Origin: Gadus chalcogrammus
Lineage: Eukaryota; Chordata; Actinopteri; Gadiformes; Gadidae
Assembly: GCF_026213295.1 (NCBI RefSeq)
Contig: NC_079412.1
Coordinates: 18,662,284-18,726,283 of the forward strand
Reading direction: 5' to 3'
Length of the DNA: 64,000 nucleotides
In this document: one piece after another, positions 28,018 to 40,381 of the stretch
Layout: each line of letters begins with the position of its first letter
Numbering within the stretch: position 1 is the first letter of the stretch
The notes under the pieces: model-generated
What the model was told of the DNA's origin: nothing
Databases searched by the model: none
The model's input: the letters and a program-made list of their open reading frames with translations, nothing else
Made by a program: the position numbers and the translations under genes

Positions 28018-29690
28018 CGAAAACCTGGAACTAGCGGCGGTGAAACTGGCCTTGGAGGAGTGGCGCCACTGGCAAGAGGGAGCCAAGGTGCCATTCATTG
28101 TGTGGACTGATCATCGCAACCTGGAATATATATATTCGATCTGCCAAGGGACTGAATTCCAGACAGGCCCGTTGGTCACTGGTCTTTGACAGGTTCAACT
28201 TGTCCTATCACTGTCCTATCGTCCCGAGTCTCATAACAATAAACCAGATGCACTTTCCAGAGTGTCCTGAAGAAACGGTTGAGCCCTCCAACATCGTCCC
28301 GGCCCCCTGTCTCGTTGCCTCTTTCACTTGGGAGATAGAGGAGAGGGTGCGGGCTGCCACTGAGGACCAGGCTGGTCCTAGTTCCTGTCCCCCTGACCAC
28401 TTGTTTGTTCCGGCTCACCTCCGTTCCGATGTGCTCCAGTGGGAGCATGCTTCCCGGCTCACCTGCCACCCTGGCATTCAGTGGACCCGAGACCTCCTGC
28501 TGCAGCGCTCCTGGTGGTCATCACTGGAGGAGGATGTCCGAGGCTATGTCAACGCCTGTCCTGTGTGTAACCAGAACAAGACCTCTCGTCGTCCAACAGC
28601 CGGCTTCCTGCACCCATTGCCTGTTCCTCATCGGCCGACTTTGTAACTGGCCTACCTACATCCAAAGGCCACACTGCCATCTTCACAGTTGTCGACCATT
28701 TTAGCAAGATGGTTCACTTCATTCCCCTTTCCAATCTTCCCTCTGCCAAAGAGACAGCTGAACTGGTTCTCCAGAACATCTTTCGTCTCCATGGACTGCC
28801 CACTGACATTGTCTCTGACTGTGGGCCCCAGTTCACATCTATGTTCTGGAAGGAGTTTTGCAGTCTAGTTGGGGCCTCCGTCAGTCTGTCTTTTGGCTTC
28901 AACCCCCAGTCCTATGGGCAGACTGAGAGAATGAACCAGGACTTGAAGACCACTCTTTGCTGCTTGATCAACCACAACCCTGCTTCCTGGTCTGATTATT
29001 CCCACAACACCCTCACCTGCTCTCCCATTGGACTTTCACCCTTCCAGTGCGCCTATGGGTATCAGCCCCCATTATTTGCCAACCAAGAGAGGTAGGCTGC
29101 CTGTCCAACGGCACAAGCCTTCGTTCACCGTTGCCGGCGTGCCTGGGACCAGGCACGTACTGCTCTCCTCAAGTCTGTTGACCGCTACGCTGCCGCCGCA
29201 CTCTTGCTCCTGCCTACCAGGTTGGCCTGAGGGTCTGGCTTTCACCCGTGACCTGCCCATAAAGGTGGAGAACCGCAAGCTTGTTGGGCCCTTTCCCATC
29301 GCTCGCATCAACCCAGAGGCGGTACATCTTCGGCTTCCCCGGTCCATGAGGATCACCCAACGTTCCATGTCTCCAGGATCAAGCCAGTCCAAGAAAGTCC
29401 TCTGGTTCCTCCCATGCCGCCTCCTCTGCCTCCTCAGCTCGTTGATGGCGGTCCTGTGTACGCTGTCAGGCGTCTCCTTCGCTCTCGCCGCCGTGGACGT
29501 GGGATGCAGTATCTTGTGGATTGAGAGGGGTACGGTCCGAAGGAGCGCTCCTGGGTGCCGGCTCGGTTCAGAGTGGACCCTCAGCTCATTTCAGACTTTC
29601 ACCGTCTGCATCCTGACCAGCCTGCCCCGTCCTCACTTCGACCTTCTGCGGGCCCATCTGCTGATGGAACTTCTGATCCTCTGGTGAGGG
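28018..29690 (+). pseudogene. Decayed gypsy pol 3' half: RNase H tail, integrase, chromodomain
   Basis: The frame starts with the RNase H tail (LALEEWRHW, then WTDHRNLEY). A short TA expansion near 28127-28135 shifts the frame before [13 protein letters not shown]. The integrase zinc finger follows, with HASRLTCH near 28446 and CPVC near 28558. A second frame change just before 28637 precedes the core. The DDE residues are visible as Asp in DFVTGLP (28637), Asp in SDCGPQF (about 28816) and Glu in GQTERMNQD (about 28923). A stop at 29093-29095 and further shifts follow. The chromodomain (about 29445-29620) has [15 protein letters not shown] and, after a TGA at 29522-29524 where the family has Trp, [10 protein letters not shown]. 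Integrase would insert the element; the chromodomain targets chromatin. None of this can be made intact from this copy. Confidence 0.88.
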
Positions 29691-29835
29691 GGGGGCACCG
29701 ATGTGGCAGCCTCTTCCTGCTCATCTTCTTCTTCTGCTGCTGTGGAGGACGTAGACTCTGCTGCCTCTGAGGAATTTTAGCACTCCTTCGGGCCTCCTCC
29801 ACCCTCCCAGCTCGGGTCTGGGGCCGTCCATTGCC

Positions 29836-29859
29836 GGGGGGGGGGGGGGGGGGGGGGGG
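29836..29859 (+). repeat. Homopolymer G run at the polypurine-tract position
   Basis: Twenty-four consecutive G followed by TTAC and then the LTR start. It occupies the polypurine-tract position of the plus-strand element, apparently expanded. The true length may be uncertain because of sequencing. Confidence 0.85.
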
Positions 29860-29863
29860 TTAC

Positions 29864-30413
29864 TATCATGATCTGCTCCTGGCTGTCCATCCTACTCCAG
29901 CTCTGTACTGTCATGATCCCCTCCTGGCTTTCCATCCTACTGCCAGCTCTGCCAGTACTTTTCCTGATCACCTGCCTGCCACTCCCACCTCATCAGTGCA
30001 ACCACCTTCACCTGTGTTCCCTCACCTGATTTAAACCCACTCTTTGCACTCAATCTCTGCTATATTGTCTTTAGCAGCATGCAAAGCTCTCTAGTATTAT
30101 TTCCCGGATTGCTTCCTTGGTTTCGACCCTGCTTGTCCCTGACCCGTCCTCGTCGCCCCTGCCCTGGTAACCTAAACAGCCTTCTGTCCCTGACCCCTCT
30201 GCCTGCTCGCCCCTTGTCTGCCTCCAGTTTGCTTGGATTCCATCCCCGGGCTCTCTGCTAGAAAGTCTGACTGTTTTGGCTAGCTCAGGTTGTGGACTAT
30301 TCTTGTGTACCTTCTGTGGATTTTAAGACGCTGTTTGGACAATAATCTGTTGAACTGTTCCAACGCTGGTCTCAGTCTGTGCTGTTCTTGGGTCCAACCT
30401 CACGCCCATTACA
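29864..30413 (+). repeat. 3' LTR of the plus-strand gypsy element
   Basis: It starts TATCATGATCTGCTCC and ends CACGCCCATTACA. The first 45 bases are tandemly repeated, so a canonical TGTCATGATCCCC start also occurs at 29909. A TTTAAA TATA-like box lies near 30030 and a degenerate AATAAT at 30341-30346. No matching 5' LTR or clear target duplication was found. Confidence 0.75.
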
Positions 30414-31915
30414 TTGTAGAGTCCAGGTGAACTCCAAACAAGTGAGTCTGGATTCTCTTGCAGAAGCTGGTTAGCGAGAGCGGTCCTGGCACTTTCAGGG
30501 GGCTTGTTCCACCACATTGTTTACCAACAGTGATGAGTCAGTTGCTTTCATCTACAGGGTGTTTGTTTTATTGACTTAATCAGCTGCAAATCGATTGTTC
30601 TTTCTTTGCTTTTGTATAATCCAGGAACCATGAGGTGGATAGTTTTGTAGGGAATAGAATCTGAACTGTTAAAAGATAATGCACACCCTTGGAAGGTTAT
30701 TGACCAATCAGGATCAAGTATTTAACAACGCTGAGGCATAACGCAACCAGAATGCGTTTTGTTATAGTTTAAAAAGTTGAAAGAGTTGAAAAACACTGAG
30801 ATAAGCCTTCATGATGTTAGAGAGCTATTTTTGATAGTTTAATGATTTCTGCAGCTGAAAGTATGCAGGAGTCGTTAGCTGCACAAAAAACAGGCAAACG
30901 GAATAAAGAAAACTTAAGAACAGTAGATGTGCTTGCAGTAGCAACCACACTCATAAAATAGCTGATGTATGGGTGATAAGACTAAAGCTCTATGTTAACA
31001 AAAATATAGCCTTTTCTGAGTATTATATCTATATTGGTTGAAAAGTGCAGGGATGACAAGGCTCAACAATGGATGGCTCCAAGATGAATTATGGGCTTCT
31101 TGGTGAATTCACCAGCGGACTCGAAGCCCAACACATAGTTTCTTCATATATTTCTTTCCAAAGGAAGTACACCTGAAGCTAAGATTACCTTGCAATCACC
31201 GACGTGTAACCAAACACAGAGGAGCCCCTCTACAACTCCTGGTATTTGAGTTTGTTTGGCTCAGGGCCTTGGGATATCAACACTCAGTCATCGAGTGCCA
31301 CGTTTGTTCCACTTTCAAATCGAGTGTGGACATTGCACGACGGAGGACACCTCCGACAGAGGGAAAGAGCACCAGGTTATAAATAGTTAATGCCGGCCCA
31401 GATAAACGACCATCCAATATAACGGCAATATCATCACTGCCCCAGACGTGGGGTTTGATACACTCGTACGCCGCCGCCGTGTCGACACACATTACCGCCG
31501 TGGCTGTGATTGTAACGATAATGTGCTGCTGTGAATGGATTGCGCAAAAAACTACGTGTTCGCCCCGAAACATCTGTCACTTTGCCACTCCACTGACAGC
31601 GGTTTGTTTACATTCATCATTTTCCTATGGGGACGGAGAAGTGCGTCTCGTGATAAGTGGAAACATTTCCGTTCACCAAGCGAGACCTCCATTCGCACAG
31701 AGCCCTCCAGAGGGGTGGATGATGCTGTTCTCTTAACTCGAGTGTCTCCGAGAGCAAATGGATGCTGCAGCGACGCTGACGTTGAAGGGGTTGACTGTGT
31801 GGGGGGCTGGAGGGTGGTGGGTCTATCATGGAGAACACCCCCCCCACCCCCACCCATCTAATAGCTAGCGCTCCACTCTCTCCCTGTCTCCGTGGGTCTC
31901 CCCACCCTCCCGCTT

Positions 31916-31916
<1 letters not shown>
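30414..31916. other. Intron-like stretch, nothing recognised
   Basis: AT-rich, then GC-richer from about 31300. The open frames at 31277-31861 overlap on both strands and match nothing I know. Confidence 0.5.

Positions 31917-31947
<31 letters not shown>
31917..31947. repeat. Homopolymer C run, 31 bases
   Basis: An uninterrupted C run with CT-rich flanks. Its length in the assembly may be unreliable. It can form a quadruplex on the minus strand. Confidence 0.95.
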
Positions 31948-31948
<1 letters not shown>

Positions 31949-34900
31949 CCAGCTCTGGGCCTCACCGCTCAGCCCCCCTCCCCAGACTCACACAGGGAGC
32001 TAATGAAGGTAATGCAGCAAGCAAGCCATGTATAGGGGCTTGAGGGGAAGTGCCACGGAATCACATAGTAAGACACGCACGTGCGATAAAGGGAAGGGAA
32101 GATCGATTCTCAGCCGTTGAGGGGGTGACATGTGTTGCAAGGATTGACATTAGCTGAGGTAGTTCATTAAAAGCCCTGCTCTTTGCTTGGCAGTAAATCG
32201 GTTGAATATTCAGACTATTCGAATGAGAGCCCATTTGGGGGGAGATGTACTGACAGGGAACAGGGAACAGGAAATATTTCTACAGATAAGAAAATCTGAG
32301 CTCAGCTGAATTATCGGAACAGCCTGGAAACACTGGAATGTTTTGCACATGAGAATAAATTCCCGAGTAGATTGACTTGTGGATGGGCATGTTTTCACTC
32401 TTCAGGAACTTTGTGGTTCAGATGTTTTTTAAAGGAGCAAATAGCTGCAGTAGAAAGGTTGAATAGCGCAGCTTTAATTTATTCGGACTCCACGAGGACC
32501 ATTATCAATATTAAGCAAGCAAGTTGTCTGAAACTCTCGGACAACATGTAAAAAATAAAGAACTTACGAATTTAATCACATCGGTAAATATCAGTAAAAT
32601 AATTGATACAAGCAATGTCCAAACTTTATGTCATGATAGAGGAAATAAATTCCGGTATATACTACTTAACTGGTATTAAGCCAATTTTATATTTAAGTCA
32701 ACCCTCTGCATTATCGTCTCTTTTTTAAGACCATAATATCCTCCTGCTTTGACATTGAATATAACTTATTCTTAATACCACTATGTGAAAAGATCTTTTG
32801 AAAAGAAAAAGCACTTAGTAACAACGAACACCTTTGCAAACAGTGAGGTTTTGTGCCTCCTTGACCATTCAGATAGTCTTCTTGTGCAAAAATGAAACGT
32901 CTGAAGCGAATGAATGAATATGTAATGGGCTTTCAGCAGCCCAAAGCCTTTAAGAAATTACTTCAGTAGCTCTCAGCCCAAAAATAATATGAATGTATAA
33001 TCTCGAGTGGAAATAGAAATAAGGTTGAATGCATTATGGTACTTTCGAACCTGTGTTGCTGGTTCTGGGTCTACCTGACTGACTTTCTTGATAGAAAAGT
33101 AAAAGCATGTTGTGAATAGTAAGTGTGTTGGTTGTTCAGGATCTCTGCAAGCTCATATTAATGAATAACATGGAGTGAATGCATGAGCACGTGAAATGTT
33201 ATGACGTTTGCCTGTGCGTGCATTTGTGTGTGTTGTTTGAACATACAGTTCAAGGCAGAGGAATTGTGTCTGTTAATCTGGCAAGGTCTAGATCAAGACA
33301 GATTTCGAGACAAAGGTTGTCTGGTAAAAGGGAAAATAAATCTTTCATGGAATAAGGAGATATTTAAGGAGGAGGATGAATGCGAGCCATGCTATGACCC
33401 CAATGTCAGTCTTTGATTGATGTATAAGATGTGAGAAGACTGACGTGAGCACAGAAGTAATGTCACACACTTCGGAATAACGATTTGGACCAACTGTGTT
33501 ACGCTGACTATCTCACTAGTAACTGTAGTGTGTAAACCCTATTTTAATAACCATGCGATAAAAATGTGTCTCTCACCTGGGCTTGGGCACTGACAAAGTA
33601 ATTGACTGTTGTGGGAATGATAACTGCCCCACGACATCTCGCCCGCCAGCATCTCACAAAGAACTCTGACATGGTGCGTGTGTGAACCAATAGGGGCCAT
33701 TCAGGAGTGAGGTGCACTCCCAGTCGCAGTCGTACCTGAGCAAGACTCTGTTGTTTACCATTATGGCTGGGAGGTATAATTGAGAGATAATCGGTGCTAT
33801 TATCTTTGCTTCTTCTACAAATGTGTAGAAGTGCTTTCAGCCGAAAAGCACGGCCAAAGCCAAGGTCTCTGCTTGGCCATCAAGCGTGCAGGCTATGGTA
33901 TATAACAGAAGTTTAACTAGAATAATCTGTAATATTGTTAAACAGAACATTAAAATTAGATTTGTACACTCATGTTAATAAATGATAATTAAAAGAAAAG
34001 ACTTGAGACCTTGGGGCCAATGTAATTCACATGCTAATATTATTGTAATTTAATATGTGCGGAACTACCCATGCTGCACTGGAACTTTTTGAAGACAGAG
34101 TGCTCTGACGCAGTCGGAGAATCAAAGAGGCAATGATTGTCAAGCATCGTTAGGAAACTGGAGGGAAAGTATTTTCTGGCCTAGCTCATTTTAATATAAA
34201 TAGTTCTCATTCAATTTCTGTATCTGTATTGCTTTCATATGGGGCTGCTCTGCTGAAGCATCATGCGGCAGCCAATAGGACAACTAGGAATCAATGCGTT
34301 CTGGGATAATTAAAGAAAAGACGCAAAAATTGTACTGATGGATTGCGCTATAGATTTCCTTTTTGGTGTTAATAGAATTCCAGCAGAAGAAGTTAGACGG
34401 TACTCTGATTATACGCATGTATTACTGAATTATCATGTATTGGCAGACGTCTGCATTTACAAAAAAAAAGAGTGAATTAGTTATTTGCATTATGCTCATT
34501 TTATAGTATCACATAACATACAGAAGGGTGTTGTGTTTGTGTGCGCATGTGTATGTGTATCCTTGTTGGCAAGATAACCTGAAAGCATGTGAATTAATCT
34601 CGCTGCCCTTTCAAGTGGTCTGTACACAATGCAGTGTACAGACACTGTGTTTGTCCATGCTTGCGTGTCTCCTGGTCAAATTGCCTGCCCCTACTACAGT
34701 CTGTCTCTCGTCTGCTCCTGCCTCTCGTCCGTGAAATCTCTATTATGCATGTCGGGAACCATTTTAAGCCTGCGCAATACGATTTAGTTTGACCATTAAT
34801 TGCTCTTTTAATAGCAATTGAAGACAGTTCTTGTATTCTGCCACATTGCAGAATTGTTATCTCTATCTTTTATCGCCCACCCACGTTGGTTCTTGAACTG

Positions 34901-36174
34901 TGCTGGTGCTTTCTATATTTGGACGTGTGCAGTAAGCAGGGAGAAATCACTGCATAAAAGCAGCTTCCAAACAAGCTTTCTAACATAACCGATGGAAATC
35001 TCAGCGGATTTGATGATACAAGCACAACAAACATGTTTGGTGTTGGCACACAATGCATATTTCCATCAAGTAAATGCTATTTTGATTATCACAAATTATT
35101 TTTTATTATTTATACCAAACTGAATTCTGAGGTGCCACATTGATCATCTCTGCGAGAAGGGTTAGTCATCAACATTCAAATCAAGGGTTGGATCATTTAT
35201 TATAAAGGAATGCATGAGTGACTATCAAAAAAAGAGGCCGGATATAAATGGCGGTAGTTCAAATGGTTCTTTCATAAAGGTGACGGAAAGATCAATAATG
35301 TGAAAACCAGAGACACACAGAGTGAAGTTAACAGTCCTTGAAGTCCTGGGGTACGTGACGACCAGCGATGAAGAAGAGTGGCAATGCAATAAAAAATGTG
35401 AAAAGTCGACGGCAGATCATTTGCAGACAAAACTCACAGAGCACAATGCAGGAGTCTGAGAGTTGTTCAGAGCGGGAAGGAACCCCTGATGGAAAAGATT
35501 TGAGCTCTGCTTTTGTCATTTAACATCTTCACCTCTGCACTTTATTTCCGAGGCATTGCAATGGACACTGGCTTTTTTGCAGTTTTGCTTTATAGTGATT
35601 CTGTTTGATTAATATTGATGTTCGAAAAGCTTTTTACTATCTCTAGCACCCAGAGTAAGAGAGCAAGCTAGTTGTCCAGTCTGTTTAAACCACAGGGGTC
35701 CAGCTACTTAATCACTGTTAAGTAACCTCGACAAGGGCAGTCGCCATGAAGGAAGAGAGAGCAGGCGAGAGGAAGAGGGGGCGGAGCAAGCAAGAGGGAG
35801 AGGGAAAGAGACAGAGACAGAGACGAGAGCGAGAGGGAGCGAGCGAGACAACAAATGAATATTGAATTCCATTAGGCCAAGCAGTGCGTAGCGCTTTATT
35901 TCAAAATCCTCCGAAAGAGGAAATCCCTCTTTAGCCTGCTGACAGCTGCTCTTTGGGCTAGGCCTCATTAAGCAGCGATGATGTCTGTGCAGGCCTCCAG
36001 GAGGCTGAAGGAGATATGAGGTGAATTGAGTTGACAGGGCGTCAGGCCCACACTCTGCTACTGCGTTCTCTCCTTTACAGAGCAGCAGCCTGCTGCCTTC
36101 ACGCTGGCTGCAGGTAGGACAGAGAGCACCAGGGGAACGGATGTGCCGTGTGTGCTTGTTTCTGTTTGAGTGGT
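31948..36174. other. AT-rich intron-like stretch, nothing recognised
   Basis: More than 4 kb of AT-rich sequence with no recognisable exon. A small perfect stem, CTTCTACA/TGTAGAAG, lies near 33810-33830. A GAGA-rich purine patch is present at 35750-35850. Confidence 0.5.
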
Positions 36175-36395
36175 TGAGGGTGTGTCTGTATGTGTGTCTG
36201 TGTCTGTTCTTGTGCATGAGTGATTGCGTATGTGTGTTTGTATTTGTATTTGCATGTGTGTTTGTGTGAATAGTTGATTGCTCGCACACATGCGTGCATG
36301 AGTGATTGTGTGTTTGTAAGATAATTGATTACGTTTTTGTGTGTGTGCGTTTTTATGTGTGCGCATGTGTGTATGTATGTGTCCGCAAACATTTG
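36175..36395. repeat. Degenerate TG-rich tract left of the gap
   Basis: Imperfect TGTGTG, TGTTTG and TGCATG repeats ending at the N gap. Confidence 0.85.
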
Positions 36396-36400
36396 GGTCA

Positions 36401-36500
36401 NNNNNNNNNNNNNNNNNNNNNNNNNNNNNNNNNNNNNNNNNNNNNNNNNNNNNNNNNNNNNNNNNNNNNNNNNNNNNNNNNNNNNNNNNNNNNNNNNNNN
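36401..36500. other. Assembly gap of 100 N
   Basis: Exactly 100 N, the usual placeholder for a gap of unknown size. The order and distance of sequence on the two sides is a scaffolding inference. Confidence 1.
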
Positions 36501-36559
36501 AGCGTTGCACGTTGTTGCGTCGTTTCTTGATTCACACAGTCCAACACGTGCACGGAGTT

Positions 36560-36665
36560 GTGTACACGCACGCACGCACACGCATACACGCACACACATC
36601 AGAACAAACGCACACACAAGTACACACTCATATACGTACGTGAACACCAACACACACAAACCTAC
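36560..36665. repeat. Degenerate CA-rich tract right of the gap
   Basis: CACGCA, CACACA and GTACAC repeats, the reverse-complement sense of the TG-rich tract on the other side of the gap. Confidence 0.85.
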
Positions 36666-37149
36666 ACATTTCTCTGGCGATATCATGCAGCAGTGTGTCA
36701 TCATACAACTTGTACACTCCTAAACTAAATACTTAATCAACCGGGCCGTGAAGCAAACCTAAATCCATGTACTGCAGGTTTTGGTGATGTTCTTTTAATT
36801 GCCCTTCAGTTCATGCATGAGATTAGAGTAAGGTGTTGTCCAGCAAACTGCAGCCCATCCTTACTTCATAATCCTCTCCACTAACGACAATCATTTGCGT
36901 TCCTTCAGCCCATTCATTCTAGGCTGTCATGCGTGTTATGCAAGCTTACGCGAGTGGAGCGTATGAATGGATGCGACTGAGTTGCTTTGACACTTTAGAG
37001 GTTGCGCGAAAATGTACGATAGAGCGGTGCTGGCGTCACATGTTCAGGGTTGTCAAGAAAGTCTGCTTACAAATGAGTTCTGTGTCAAATGATGGATAGT
37101 TAGTAAATACTGGAATACGAATAAGAAACACACGCACGGATGCACAGAA

Positions 37150-37182
<33 letters not shown>

Positions 37183-37260
37183 GGCAGACAGACAGACAGA
37201 CAGACAAAAACACACACACACACGCACCCACGCACGCACGCACTCACGCACGCACACACG
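37150..37260. repeat. CAGA tetranucleotide (37150-37206) and CA/CGCA (37210-37260) microsatellites
   Basis: A CAGA array with a single GGCA interruption is joined to a CA and CGCA run. Confidence 0.95.
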
Positions 37261-37550
37261 CCACTAGCATTCATGGCACAAATTAATTCCCAGCAGTGTG
37301 AAGTGTTGCTGAGGCGGATGCTCAGCTCGTCTCTCGCGGGGGCAAAGTATCAGGTGGAGGGAACAACTATGCATGACGGTTAGCGCTGTCCATTGAGATG
37401 ACAGCCAGACCTGCAGACTTGTTCCCTTATTTACAGCAGTGAACAATGGCGTCGAAAGCGCCAGTGCTGACACCGCCGGAAAGAAACATCCTCACAATGA
37501 CCAGAGTTTGTTTGTTGATCATAACTTTGCTGCATGGGCGGCATCGTTAG

Positions 37551-37552
<2 letters not shown>

Positions 37553-37640
<88 letters not shown>
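37553..37640. repeat. TG microsatellite, about 88 bp
   Basis: A perfect TG dinucleotide repeat. Confidence 0.98.
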
Positions 37641-37643
<3 letters not shown>

Positions 37644-37813
37644 CACTGATTCCTCCATGGCTTATCCTGATCCTGCTTGCGGTCTCAGCCTACTAGTGTT
37701 GGCTCAGCACTCCGGGATCAGACGGGAGGAATCCGTCCCCATGGTGTGACATGAATATTTCACCACTTTGTAGTAACGTCATTCCTTTTTTGGGGGGAGG
37801 TGTGGGATTGGGA

Positions 37814-37817
<4 letters not shown>

Positions 37818-37870
<53 letters not shown>

Positions 37871-37915
37871 CCTCCTCCCTCCTCCCCCTCCCTCTCTCTC
37901 TCTCTCTCTCCCCCT

Positions 37916-38004
<89 letters not shown>

Positions 38005-38020
38005 TCTCTCTCTCCCTCCT
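37818..38020. repeat. CT-rich microsatellite, about 200 bp
   Basis: A TC repeat with CCCCTCC-type interruptions. It gives Ser/Leu/Pro frames that are not genes. Confidence 0.96.
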
Positions 38021-38439
38021 GCATCACCTCACCGCCGCACACCCCCGTCCGTACCTCGGACGGGCTCCCATCAGCTCGCTCCTATTTACTGCTACATGAG
38101 CAGGAGAGCAGAGTGCACGAGCACTCGAGGTAATTAGTGTTGGCTTGGTTATGATACTCAAGACTGAGTGAGGGTAATTAAAGCTTCACGTTTTTTCTTT
38201 CCTTTCTCTTTTCCCTTTGTCTTCTGCTGATGGCGGCTGGGACAGGAAGGGACACTGGCATCATCCTCTGCTTTACATGACACGCCGTGTCACTCCTTCT
38301 CCCTCTCCCTCTGCAGGGATGTGACATGATGGAGGGCTGGGGAGGGAGAGCATCGTGAGACGGGCCGCCTTTTTTTCTTTCCCCCAAGGTATCGTGAGCT
38401 GACTTGCTGAGACAATCATAAGCTCTCAGGCAAAAGAGG

Positions 38440-38690
38440 GAGGGACGGGGATGGGAAGAGGTGGGGAAGAAGGGGGAGGAGGGGGGAGACGGGGGGGGGG
38501 GACGGGGGGGGGGGGGTGTGTGGTCTGGGCAGCACACTCTCAGCAGCAGCGCTCCAAATTAGTCACAAGCAGACGCATTGGTTCTGCAGGACTAGCGATA
38601 GTCTCGGTGGAAGGGAGAGGCCTGAAGAGAGAAGGAGAGAGAGAAGGAGACAGAGAGGGAGAGAGAGGAAGGGAGGCATCCTGGGAGCAT
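38440..38690. repeat. G-rich then GAGA-rich purine tract
   Basis: Runs of 8-11 G separated by AC or A at 38470-38516 are followed by GAGAGAGAAGGAGACAG-type sequence at 38620-38680. The G runs are good quadruplex candidates on the plus strand. Confidence 0.8.
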
Positions 38691-39214
38691 CCTGTACCGA
38701 CTGAAGCGACGCCCGCATCGGCAGACGCCGAGGGTTAACTAGCTGACTGCTGTGCTGCCGGTAAAGTGAGAGATCTTCCTTTTCTTTGCCGCTCATTAGA
38801 GGAAGAGATATATGTCAAGAGGAGGCACTCCTCCCCGCCTCTCCTCTTTCTAGCCACAGCTCGATCTGTGAGCGGACGGCTCTGTGGACATGAGCTCCAT
38901 CGGTAGGGAGATCCGTATGAATGGAAGAACAATAATGATGAACTGATGTTTGCATGGGTTGATTGGAGATCACCATGAAACGAATAATAGAATACTAAAA
39001 GAGAAGACTAATCCCCTTTGTATTCTACTACGGTTCTTAATCTTGGAAAGTCCTCGTCTACATTATGAATCCCAGAGCAACTTTAAACACATGAGTATAG
39101 TCAATCATAATCAGAGGTAATCCCTGGGTTGGACCATAATCCTGGCAAGGGGGGCTTACTACTCAAACGACATAATAGAGGTCTTAATTATATTCATGAA
39201 GACAGGCAGATCTT

Positions 39215-39925
39215 CCCAGACGGCCGTGATGCAGGAGCCGTTCCCCACGTCCACCTCCAGCCACGGGGGCTCAGGGGGTGCTCTTGGGCTCGCTTCACGT
39301 CGAGTCACCTTCACGGAGCCGGAGCCAACGCTCGGACCGGCCGCTGATCGAAGGAAGGGGTCGGGGAAGGGGGAGGAATATGAGGCCGCCCAAATGGGCA
39401 GTATTCCTGCATTACACAGACCTTTTCCCCCCAAGCCTCCAGCCACTACTATACCAACCCTATCCATGCACGACAAACCCCACATTACTTATGCTGTCTG
39501 TGCTCCCAGCAAGAACCAAACGCAATCATAAGGGCGCCGCATCGACAAAAAACAAACAGGGGTGGGAGAATAAAAAACAAGCTCTGTCAGGAAGGCGGCA
39601 GGAAGGCTGTTGTTTCACCGTGTTTCCGTGGCGGGTTTTTCCCCCGTGTCACTCAACATGACGTCCTCCTACTCGATCGGACACAGTCCGTCCCGGCCTC
39701 TCACCACGCCGCACCACCAAGACCTTTCCCCGGCGTGCTCCCGGGTCCGGGCCAGAAGGTCTGTGAGCCGAGGGGGATTAGTTCAGCCTGGGAGCACAGC
39801 CCTCCACGCGGCCGCCGGTCCATTGGGGAGGCGGCCCGGAGAGAGAGTATCTCAGTTTGACCCGTCGCCGTCCCCCTGTCCCGCTCCGTCGGCGAGCCTG
39901 GTGTCTGCGGTTTCTAATCGCTGAG
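39215..39925. other. CpG-rich, GC-rich block
   Basis: This block of about 700 bp stands out from AT-rich surroundings by GC content and many CpG dinucleotides, particularly 39655-39920, where I count more than 25 CpG in about 260 bases. Several overlapping plus-strand frames are open (39196-39531, 39278-39661, 39610-39924), as expected for GC-rich DNA, but none resembles a known protein. It could be a CpG island, an alternative promoter or an unrecognised exon. Confidence 0.6.
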
Positions 39926-40339
39926 AGGCATTGTGAGAAATGATCTCCGCTTGTACCTCCTGTTCTGGCTTCTTGTTACATTGATATTCATTTATTTACC
40001 CTTTCACTCATCGAAAATGTGTTTTGTGAGGGTCTGACCTGGGCAACAGGGCAGCTCAGAGCGGAGTAAAACCCAGCACTAAACTAACGGAGGAACATGA
40101 AGGATTTGGCGATACTCTTTGGTGATAGAAGTGAGACAGAAAGAATGAACACACAGCAGCAGCCGATTGTGTCCTGTTATGGCATGTGGCATTCACTAGG
40201 ATGGTATGCTTCCAGGCGTTACAAACAGGTATGTTGTTATAACAGCAATGCCATACGAAACCGTGCAGTGTGTTCAGCGAGGTCAGTACCTCCGGGGTTG
40301 TAGTTCTGCTCCAGGGCCGACTGGACCGCCCTTAGAAGC

Positions 40340-40381
40340 AGGTCGCTTGGACAAAGCATCTGCTGAATAAATGTAATGTAA
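40340..40381 (+). repeat. Short copy of the dispersed fish repeat
   Basis: It contains CGCTTGGACAAAGCATCTG followed by CTGAATAAATGTAATG, a degenerate reverse complement of the core at 26628-26700. Only the terminal part is recognisable; the preceding 80 bp may belong to it. Confidence 0.6.

Larger units (their letters stand above)
28016..30413 (+). mobile_element. 5'-truncated chromodomain Ty3/gypsy retrotransposon
   Basis: A plus-strand remnant that starts inside the RNase H region and continues through integrase, a chromodomain and a 3' LTR. Gag, protease and most of reverse transcriptase are missing, as is the 5' LTR. At least three frameshifts and an in-frame stop make it inactive. It lies in the same orientation as the receptor exon, in what should be the next intron. 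The order RNase H, H2C2 zinc finger, DDE core, chromodomain, poly-G tract, LTR is that of fish chromoviruses. Confidence 0.88.

Noticed and set aside
39196..39924. Three overlapping plus-strand frames in the CpG-rich block
   Set aside because: GC-rich DNA lacks stop codons by composition. No protein similarity recognised and no convincing splice signals tie them to the receptor.
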